A program made the translations under genes and the position numbers. Positions 52,508 to 58,076 of a stretch of 58,076 bases of DNA are shown in pieces. The first letter of the stretch is position 1; the number at the start of each line of letters is the position of its first letter. The notes beneath the pieces are model-generated. The model was not told where the DNA came from. It worked only from the letters and a program-made list of their open reading frames with translations, and did no database searches. The DNA is taken from assembly GCF_900170035.1 (NCBI RefSeq), contig NZ_LT828550.1, positions 117,501 to 175,576 on the forward strand, written 5' to 3'. The DNA is from Desulfamplus magnetovallimortis. GTDB taxonomy: Bacteria > Desulfobacterota > Desulfobacteria > Desulfobacterales > Desulfobacteraceae.

Positions 52508-53845
52508 ATGTCAATGGAAACCATACTCTCTGTAAAACCGCTTTTTGCTGTTCTTGTCTCTCTTGTGGCCATTCCAGGTATTGTCTCAAGCAGATCCCAG
52601 AATATACGTGAGGCATGGACATTTGGAGCGGCAGCAATAAAATTGTTGCTGGTTCTGTCAATGTTGCCTTTGGTGCTTGATGGTAATGTTTTAACTTTTA
52701 CCCTTGTTCAGGTTTTGCCGGATATTGGTATAACATTCAAGGTGGATGCATTTGGGCTTCTATTTGCCATTGTCGCTTCATCACTTTGGATTGTGACATC
52801 AATTTATTCCATAGGGTATATGAGATCCCTGAATGAACACAGTCAGACTCGATACTTTTCATTCTTTGCTGTTGCTATTTCTGCAACAATAGGAGTTGCT
52901 TTTTCTGCAAATCTTCTGACTCTTTACCTCTTTTACGAGATGTTATCCCTTGCAACCTTTCCTCTTGTGACCCACCATCAGGATAAAGAGGCTAGAAGCT
53001 CGGGCAGGAAATACCTTTTTTATATTCTTGGGGGGTCAATTGGGCTTGTGCTGCCCGCGATGATGATAACTTATCATTTTACCGGCACCCTTGATTTTGC
53101 TGCCCAGGGAGTAATGGCAGGTCATATTAATTCCGGCCTTGCCCTTCTTCTGACTGTAATGTTTCTTTTTGGTTTTGCCAAAGTCGGGATAATGCCTATG
53201 CACTCCTGGCTGCCGGCAGCCATGGTTGCTCCAACACCTGTAAGTGCTCTTCTGCATGCTGTGGCAGTTGTAAAGGTTGGTGCGTTCAGTGTTGTCAGAG
53301 TTTTTACCGGTATTGTTGGGACAACTCTGTTATCAGATTTCGGTATTAACGGTATTGTCTGCGTTCTTGCTTCCATTACCATTGTTGTCGCGTCCCTTAT
53401 AGCACTCTCCCAGGATGAGCTTAAACGCCGCCTTGCATTTTCAACTATAGGACAGCTCTCCTATATAGTACTGGGTATTGCGCTTTTAACAAAATCGGGA
53501 ATGACAGGAGGGATGCTTCATATTGCGATGCATGCCTTTGGAAAAATAACCCTGTTTTTCTGCGCTGGTGCTATTTTTTGCGCTACAGGCATCAAGTACA
53601 TAAGCAAGATGAAGGGGATCGGCCGGAGAATGCCTATTACCATGACGGCATTTCTCATCGGCTCTCTCAGTGTTGTTGGATTTCCGCCATGTGGTGGATT
53701 TATAAGCAAATGGTATCTTGTTCTGGGGACAGTTGAAAGTGGTAATATTGCCTTCCTGTTTGTTTTACTGGGCAGCTCTTTTTTGAATGCAGCATATTTT
53801 TTCCGGTTTTCTACAATGCTTTTTTCTGCAGCCAAGAGGAGATGA
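52508..53845 (+). CDS. Mrp antiporter subunit D-like 2
   Basis: About 445 residues, MSMETILSVKPLFAV start at 52508 right after the stop of the previous gene; the frame is open 27 bases further upstream. Antiporter-family blocks LTLYLFYEMLSLATFPLV, FAKVGIMPMHSWLPAAM and LSQDELKRRLAFSTIGQLSYI. A second proton-channel subunit of the complex. Confidence 0.9.
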   Translation: MSMETILSVKPLFAVLVSLVAIPGIVSSRSQNIREAWTFGAAAIKLLLVLSMLPLVLDGNVLTFTLVQVLPDIGITFKVDAFGLLFAIVASSLWIVTSIYSIGYMRSLNEHSQTRYFSFFAVAISATIGVAFSANLLTLYLFYEMLSLATFPLVTHHQDKEARSSGRKYLFYILGGSIGLVLPAMMITYHFTGTLDFAAQGVMAGHINSGLALLLTVMFLFGFAKVGIMPMHSWLPAAMVAPTPVSALLHAVAVVKVGAFSVVRVFTGIVGTTLLSDFGINGIVCVLASITIVVASLIALSQDELKRRLAFSTIGQLSYIVLGIALLTKSGMTGGMLHIAMHAFGKITLFFCAGAIFCATGIKYISKMKGIGRRMPITMTAFLIGSLSVVGFPPCGGFISKWYLVLGTVESGNIAFLFVLLGSSFLNAAYFFRFSTMLFSAAKRR

Positions 53846-53991
53846 TGTTTGAAAACAAGATTGATGAGGCTCCTTTGTGGTGCGTTGTACCCCTTGTAAT
53901 AACAGCATCAATATCTGTACTTCTCTTTTTCTATCCCCAGCCGTTTTTGAAACTTGCTTCTCTTGCCGTTCAAACCATTATGGGAGGGTAA
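53845..53991 (+). CDS. Small membrane protein in the antiporter operon (1)
   Basis: 48 residues, start ATG overlapping the previous stop (ATGA-type overlap), MFENKIDEAPLWCVVPLVIT with a single hydrophobic segment. Too short for the usual gene callers. It may be the separated end of the preceding subunit, common in these operons. Confidence 0.65.
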   Translation: MFENKIDEAPLWCVVPLVITASISVLLFFYPQPFLKLASLAVQTIMGG

Positions 53992-53995
53992 AAAA

Positions 53996-54115
53996 ATGCA
54001 TGAAGAAAAATATGAATTGTCACATGATGCCGTACCCGGATATAAACCGGTTTTTCAGGTAGTATTTGCTGCTGGCCTTATCTACCTTGCCATTGTTTTT
54101 ATCAGCTCCATATAA
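53996..54115 (+). CDS. Small membrane protein in the antiporter operon (2)
   Basis: 39 residues, MHEEKYELSHDAVPGYKPVF then one hydrophobic segment (AAGLIYLAIVFISSI). Starts 4 bases after the previous stop, with GGAGG upstream. Function unknown; probably a structural subunit. Confidence 0.6.
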   Translation: MHEEKYELSHDAVPGYKPVFQVVFAAGLIYLAIVFISSI

Positions 54116-54271
54116 TTGATGAACAGGTAAAAAATCCTATTTTGAGAGTTTTTTAAAGTAATATCTCAATGCTTCGGTGTTAATGCTGAAATTATCGAAC
54201 TAATTTTGGTATTTGGAATTTTTGCAAGCATCATAATTAAAAAGATATATTTAAAGGTATATTTGCTGATC

Positions 54272-54514
54272 ATGGAAAAAAAACATATTTTTGACAATCC
54301 CAGAAATGTTAAACTGTTGCTGATTATTTTTTTCAGCTCGGTTTTGATTCTATTTATTCTTGACTTTTTTGTTCATAAGCATGCCCATTTCCCATGGGAA
54401 CATTGGCCTGTTTTTTATGCAGTATATGGATTTGTGGCATGCGTGCTGCTTGTTCTTGTTTCACGTTTTGTTCTTCGTCCGCTTGTTAAGAGAAAGGAAG
54501 ATTATTATGAGTAA
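54272..54514 (+). CDS. Small membrane protein in the antiporter operon (3)
   Basis: 80 residues, MEKKHIFDNPRNVKLLLIIF with two hydrophobic segments and HKHAHFPWEHWPVF between them, then RFVLRPLVKRKEDYYE. It overlaps the next gene by 8 bases. The frame continues upstream to 54206 but without coding character. Function unknown. Confidence 0.65.
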   Translation: MEKKHIFDNPRNVKLLLIIFFSSVLILFILDFFVHKHAHFPWEHWPVFYAVYGFVACVLLVLVSRFVLRPLVKRKEDYYE

Positions 54515-56318
54515 TAACTGTATTCCACCTGCAATGATATTTATAATCGGCGCATTTATTATTCCCTTTCTAAGCGAAAAAAAACGTTCTGTGTATGTGG
54601 TGCTGCTTCCGGTCATAGGTTTTCTGAACCTTTTAACTATACCGGTTGGTACCATGATGCATGTTGGTTTTATGGACTATCAGTTGACCCTTGTACGAAT
54701 AGATCGATTGAGTCTTGCATTTGGTTATATTTTTCATATTGTCTCTTTTATTACGGTTATTTATATTCTCCATGTAAAGAAAAACCTTGAGTATGTTGCC
54801 GGATTTGTCTATGCCGGTGCAGCAATTGGTACTATTTTTGCTGGAGATCTGTTTACATTTTTCGTATTTTGGGAGACATTAACCATTGGCTCTGTTATGC
54901 TTATATGGGCAAGGGGTACTAAATCATCAGCATCAGCAGGGTTCAGGTATCTTCTTGTCCATGCAACTGGTGGATTAAGCTTGTTGGCTGGTATTGTTAT
55001 GCGTGTCATCCAGACAGGATCCATTGAGTTTAATCTAATAGGACTTTCGGATCCTGCCTCATGGTTTATTTTTATGGGTATTGGCGTTAATTGTGCTTGG
55101 CCGTTTCTGCACACATGGCTTACCGATGCCTATCCTGAAGCAACCATTGGCGGAACAGTTTTTTTAAGTGCCTTTACAACAAAAACTGCTGTTTATGCAC
55201 TTGCCCGTGCATTCCCGGGAACAGAACTTCTGATATGGATAGGGGTTGCAATGGCTGCGTTTCCTATTTTTTACGCTGTTATTGAAAATGACCTCAGGCG
55301 TGTTCTGGCCTATAGTCTGGTTAACCAGGTAGGATTTATGGTTGTCGGGATTGGAATAGGCACTGAGCTTGCCATAAATGGTGCTGTTGCACATGCTTTC
55401 AACGATATTCTGTTTAAGGGGCTATTGTTCATGTCCATGGGGGCTGTGATATATAGGACAGGCAAGATAAATGCCACTGACCTTGGAGGGCTTTACAAGT
55501 CAATGCCCTGGACAGCAGCCTTCTGTATTGTAGGTGCAGCCTCAATCTCTGCATTCCCCTTGTTTAGCGGTTTTGTAAGTAAATCAATGGTAATGTCGGC
55601 AGCCGGAGACAAACATATGGTTTTTGTATGGCTTGTTCTTCTTTTTGCCTCGGCAGGTGTGTTTCACCATGCTGGTATCAAGATACCGTTTTTTGCATTT
55701 TTCGGGCATGATGCTGGCCACAGGGTAAAAGAGGCTCCAAGGCACATGTTGATAGCCATGGGTATGGCAGCATTTCTCTGTATTTTTAATGGGACTTTTT
55801 ATAAGCCTCTTTACAGTATTCTCCCATATCCTGCCCTTTATGAGCCTTACACACTATCCCATGTAATGACCCAGACAGAACTTCTTTTCTATTCAGCCCT
55901 TGCGTTTACTCTGCTGCTGCTTTCAGGTATTTACCCTGCTGAAATGCGGGCAATTAACATTGATGCTGACTGGTTTTACCGTAAACCTCTCAAAGTTCTT
56001 GATGAGACTGTCTCCTACATCCTTAATGGATTGAATAAACTTTGTGACCTTATCTTTGTTCAAAAATTTACAGGAGCTGTAAACAATTTTGCCACGGCTG
56101 CCACATCAAAGATTGTATCTATTTTGCTGTTGCCTGTTCTTTTGAATAAAGGAGGGGGGGAAAACGGTAAAATCACTTCTTTTAATGAATCTTCGGCCAA
56201 TATGGCTGGCTTAAGTTCAGAGCGGATTGAATCAGATTTCAGCCATGGAACATCTCCTGTGGGCATTTTTGCAGCTTGTGCAGGTTTGTTTATTGTTGTA
56301 TTATACGTTTTTCTTTAA
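54507..56318 (+). CDS. Mrp antiporter subunit D-like 3
   Basis: About 603 residues, many hydrophobic segments. AAGGA site before the ATG at 54507 (MSNNCIPPAMIFIIGAFI); the open frame upstream lies over the previous gene. Family blocks DLFTFFVFWETLTIGSVM, HTWLTDAYPEATIGGTVFL and IENDLRRVLAYSLVNQVGFM. The C-terminal third is longer than in the other two paralogs and ends in a hydrophobic anchor. Third proton-channel paralog; no full MrpA is present. Confidence 0.9.
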   Translation: MSNNCIPPAMIFIIGAFIIPFLSEKKRSVYVVLLPVIGFLNLLTIPVGTMMHVGFMDYQLTLVRIDRLSLAFGYIFHIVSFITVIYILHVKKNLEYVAGFVYAGAAIGTIFAGDLFTFFVFWETLTIGSVMLIWARGTKSSASAGFRYLLVHATGGLSLLAGIVMRVIQTGSIEFNLIGLSDPASWFIFMGIGVNCAWPFLHTWLTDAYPEATIGGTVFLSAFTTKTAVYALARAFPGTELLIWIGVAMAAFPIFYAVIENDLRRVLAYSLVNQVGFMVVGIGIGTELAINGAVAHAFNDILFKGLLFMSMGAVIYRTGKINATDLGGLYKSMPWTAAFCIVGAASISAFPLFSGFVSKSMVMSAAGDKHMVFVWLVLLFASAGVFHHAGIKIPFFAFFGHDAGHRVKEAPRHMLIAMGMAAFLCIFNGTFYKPLYSILPYPALYEPYTLSHVMTQTELLFYSALAFTLLLLSGIYPAEMRAINIDADWFYRKPLKVLDETVSYILNGLNKLCDLIFVQKFTGAVNNFATAATSKIVSILLLPVLLNKGGGENGKITSFNESSANMAGLSSERIESDFSHGTSPVGIFAACAGLFIVVLYVFL

Positions 56319-56461
56319 CTTAAGTAAATATTGAGCTGTTTTTTTGCAAATGAGATTAATCTCTCATCTTATGACCCGATCTTAAATAATGTTGCCGTTA
56401 CCTCATCGTCCGTTTTTTTTTGGCCGTATTGGGGAAAGGGGAGAGTTTGTTTGGGATTCAT
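56319..56461. other. Intergenic stretch after the antiporter operon
   Basis: No gene. It contains the palindrome TGAGATTAATCTCTCA (about 56351-56366) without a T-run, and a T-rich segment near 56417. It ends at the 103-bp repeat copy. Confidence 0.5.
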
Positions 56462-56564
56462 TAGTCATTATACCGATTTAGGCTAAGTGTTTGATTTTAT
56501 TAGATGTGGCTAAAATGCCATTTCAATAAAATCAATAAGTTATGGAAAACCGATATAATGTCTA
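56462..56564. mobile_element. 103-bp MITE-like family, copy 2
   Basis: TAGTCATTATACCGATTTAGG left, GGAAAACCGATATAATGTCTA right; same length as the copy at 36942-37044, and sharing GGCTAAGT and GTTATGGAAAA. Confidence 0.8.
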
Positions 56565-56659
56565 TTCCTTAATGCACGGGAAAGTAATATGCTGACAGGA
56601 AACAGCTTTGTGAGAGGATCGTAAATGATAAGAAAATCAGACTTAAAAAAAATGAATTC

Positions 56660-57127
56660 ATGCAGTCCCTTACGGACGAAATGCTGGAAAAGCTCATGCC
56701 TATTACCGAGGTTCTGGAGGTAAACAGTGGTGAGATTATTTTTGCAGAAAGTGACCCTGCTGAAGATTTCTACATGGTCAAGTCTGGCAAGGTTCTTCTT
56801 GAGCAAAAGCTTTCCGAAGATATAATGGTAACCGTAAGTTCCATTGATCCTGGAGAGTCTTTTGGATTATCTGTACTTTTGAACCGAGATGTACGTTCAA
56901 TGGCTGCGATTTGTAATGAGAGTGCCACAATTTTTGTTATAAACAGGAATTCACTCCTTGCTTTAATGGAAGAAGACCACTCCCTTGGTTACCGAATAAT
57001 GAAGCAGACAGCAAGGGTTTTAAATAAAAGATGGGTGCTGAGAACTGAACAGTTTTTAAGGTCCCTTAGGACCCATCCAGATATTCATGGACTGGAATCA
57101 TATGACCAGAAAGTTCCTAAAGAATAA
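56660..57127 (+). CDS. Cyclic nucleotide-binding domain protein
   Basis: 155 residues, a single CNBD: EVNSGEIIFAESDPAEDFYM, VKSGKVLLEQ and DPGESFGLSVLLNRDVRSMAA, the binding-cassette region. A short basic C-terminal tail, no DNA-binding domain. No clear ribosome binding site at this ATG; the frame is open upstream without an ATG, so the start is uncertain. A relative of the protein at 1872-2327. Confidence 0.75.
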   Translation: MQSLTDEMLEKLMPITEVLEVNSGEIIFAESDPAEDFYMVKSGKVLLEQKLSEDIMVTVSSIDPGESFGLSVLLNRDVRSMAAICNESATIFVINRNSLLALMEEDHSLGYRIMKQTARVLNKRWVLRTEQFLRSLRTHPDIHGLESYDQKVPKE

Positions 57128-57288
57128 TTTTAATACTTGCTTGTTGTTAAAGTGTTTATGCTGGTTTATGAATTATTCAGGCGATTGTATATTAATATAA
57201 CAATAGAGTTATTAAGCTTTTTTTGATTTTTACAGGACTTCAGTAAAAACCAGATCATGTTGATTTAATGCTTATTTATTGAAATTCA

Positions 57289-57481
57289 CCACAATATAAA
57301 GTACCTTAATCCGTGGCACGATTTTTGATATATACTGAAATTATTAAGAAAACTTGATTTTAGCTTTCACCTCGCAGGTGAAGTAACAAATGGAATTTTT
57401 TCAATGATTTCAGACACACTCAAATTTTGTGCCACGGATTAAGGAAGTTTTAAGCAAATTTTAAATACCATTATATTGTGG
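57289..57481. mobile_element. 193-bp long palindromic element
   Basis: Outer arms CCACAATATA (57289-57298) and TATATTGTGG (57472-57481); inner arms CCTTAATCCGTGGCAC (57304-57319) and GTGCCACGGATTAAGG (57429-57444), a 16-bp perfect inverted repeat; a further hairpin TTCACCTCGCAGGTGAA inside. Non-coding. MITE-like or structured RNA. Confidence 0.7.
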
Positions 57482-57557
57482 TTATATTTCTCGAAACAGG
57501 ACTTAATCAACAGAGTCTTAAATTATTTGTCGTTTATTTGGGCACTGTGCCAGGACA

Positions 57558-57767
57558 TTAGTAATGAGAAACTTTTGCCATAATTTGAGTAACATTGACT
57601 CTTTCTCTCAAGACTTTTGTTGACTTATTGTTAGTTCCCATTACGACTTTCAACATTACTGGTATTGATGCAGTTTCCTCTTCCTTTTGATAAATAGAAA
57701 CAATAATTTTACCGTGAAAATGACTATTATTTTTATAGTTGGGGGTGATTGATACGTAATTAATCAT
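57558..57767 (-). CDS. Hypothetical small ORF
   Basis: 69 codons (MINYVSITPNYKNNSHFHGK...). I recognise no family. No good ribosome binding site and no neighbours to support it. It may be a chance frame or remnant in a non-coding stretch (57128-58076). Confidence 0.2.
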   Translation of the reverse strand: MINYVSITPNYKNNSHFHGKIIVSIYQKEEETASIPVMLKVVMGTNNKSTKVLRERVNVTQIMAKVSHY

Positions 57768-57915
57768 GCCCGTTTAGACTCATCTTCCAGCATGACAATT
57801 GTTTTCAACGCAATGAACTTTACTTTTTTTAGCGTAACTACGTGGCAAAACATTTACAAATCCCCATAGAACTCCGCTATCCTCTTGCTATATCTCATCT
57901 TCTTTAAGCTTTTTT

Positions 57916-58021
57916 GGCATCCTTCATATGACTCCAAAGGTACTTTACACTTTTTTGTGAGAGATTCCCGCTACTTAGAGTTTTCTTTCCAGAAAGTGTA
58001 AAATGGGAAATGAAGCATGCC
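57916..58021 (-). mobile_element. 105-107-bp MITE-like family, copy D, with 8-bp target duplication
   Basis: GGCATCCTTCATATGAC left, GGGAAATGAAGCATGCC right, with GTACTTTACACTTTTTTGTG and AGAAAGTGTAAAAT inside. GCTTTTTT lies directly on both sides (57908-57915 and 58022-58029). Confidence 0.92.
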
Positions 58022-58076
58022 GCTTTTTTATAGATGAAACTCCAGAATTTAACTGTTTTAAAAAGTCATCAATTTT

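Noticed and set aside
54360-54506. Upstream extension of the third MrpD-like gene
   Set aside because: The extension is out-of-frame reading of the preceding small gene, and AAGGA marks the ATG at 54507.

Overview
The window reads as chromosome of an AT-rich, anaerobic-type Desulfobacterota (most likely Desulfobacterales) bacterium. That placement is inference. It rests on a chorismate mutase-prephenate dehydrogenase fusion, an ATP sulfurylase-APS kinase fusion, a c-di-GMP-I type riboswitch ahead of a VPLPA-CTERM exported protein, and an Mrp antiporter operon with several MrpD-like subunits. I see no rRNA, tRNA, CRISPR array or intact insertion sequence.

Layout. 1-2.4 kb: ssb, converging on a cyclic-nucleotide-binding protein/tyrA pair. 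2.4-10 kb: a leftward efflux operon (MFS exporter, outer-membrane lipoprotein, adaptor, RND pump). 10.2-11.0 kb: operator-like palindrome, riboswitch, VPLPA-CTERM protein and terminator. 11.2-19.2 kb: accessory region with a RelE/ParE-type pair, gntR-trpB-trpA, a VWA gene pair, VapBC, a divergent PurA-like enzyme, and a HicAB pair whose hicA is split by a 176-bp miniature element. 19.3-29.5 kb: four tightly packed genes forming the most interesting block: an unknown protein, two BrxD-like (DUF2791-type) ATPases, and a 2150-residue fusion of an Lhr-like SF2 helicase, a Cas4/RecB-type Fe-S nuclease, a degenerate RNase H-like region and an SF1 helicase. This looks like an undescribed or poorly described nucleic-acid-processing, probably anti-mobile-element, system. 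29.5-42.5 kb: an orphan PAS/HisKA protein, a polar amino-acid ABC operon plus AEC carrier, a REC-metallo-beta-lactamase-CNBD protein, mlaA plus a hydrolase, sat-cysC, a STAS protein and a YoeB/YefM pair. 43-47.5 kb: DEAD-box RNA helicase overlapping a U32 (RlhA-like) protein, with an attenuator-like leader. 48.2-56.3 kb: an Mrp-type cation/proton antiporter operon. 56.6-58 kb: a CNBD protein and non-coding repeat DNA.

A second theme is miniature mobile elements. I found by eye an 83-bp two-hairpin family (five full copies), a 105-107-bp terminal-inverted-repeat family (four copies, three with 8-bp target duplications), a 103-bp family (two copies), the 176-bp element in hicA with a 4-bp duplication, and several single long inverted repeats. 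They end genes, split genes, and sit inside an operon. In-frame tandem repeats have also expanded inside several proteins (giant helicase, DEAD-box helicase, SSB) and at the 3' end of mlaA.

Functions are assigned by reading translated motifs by eye; no database search was run.
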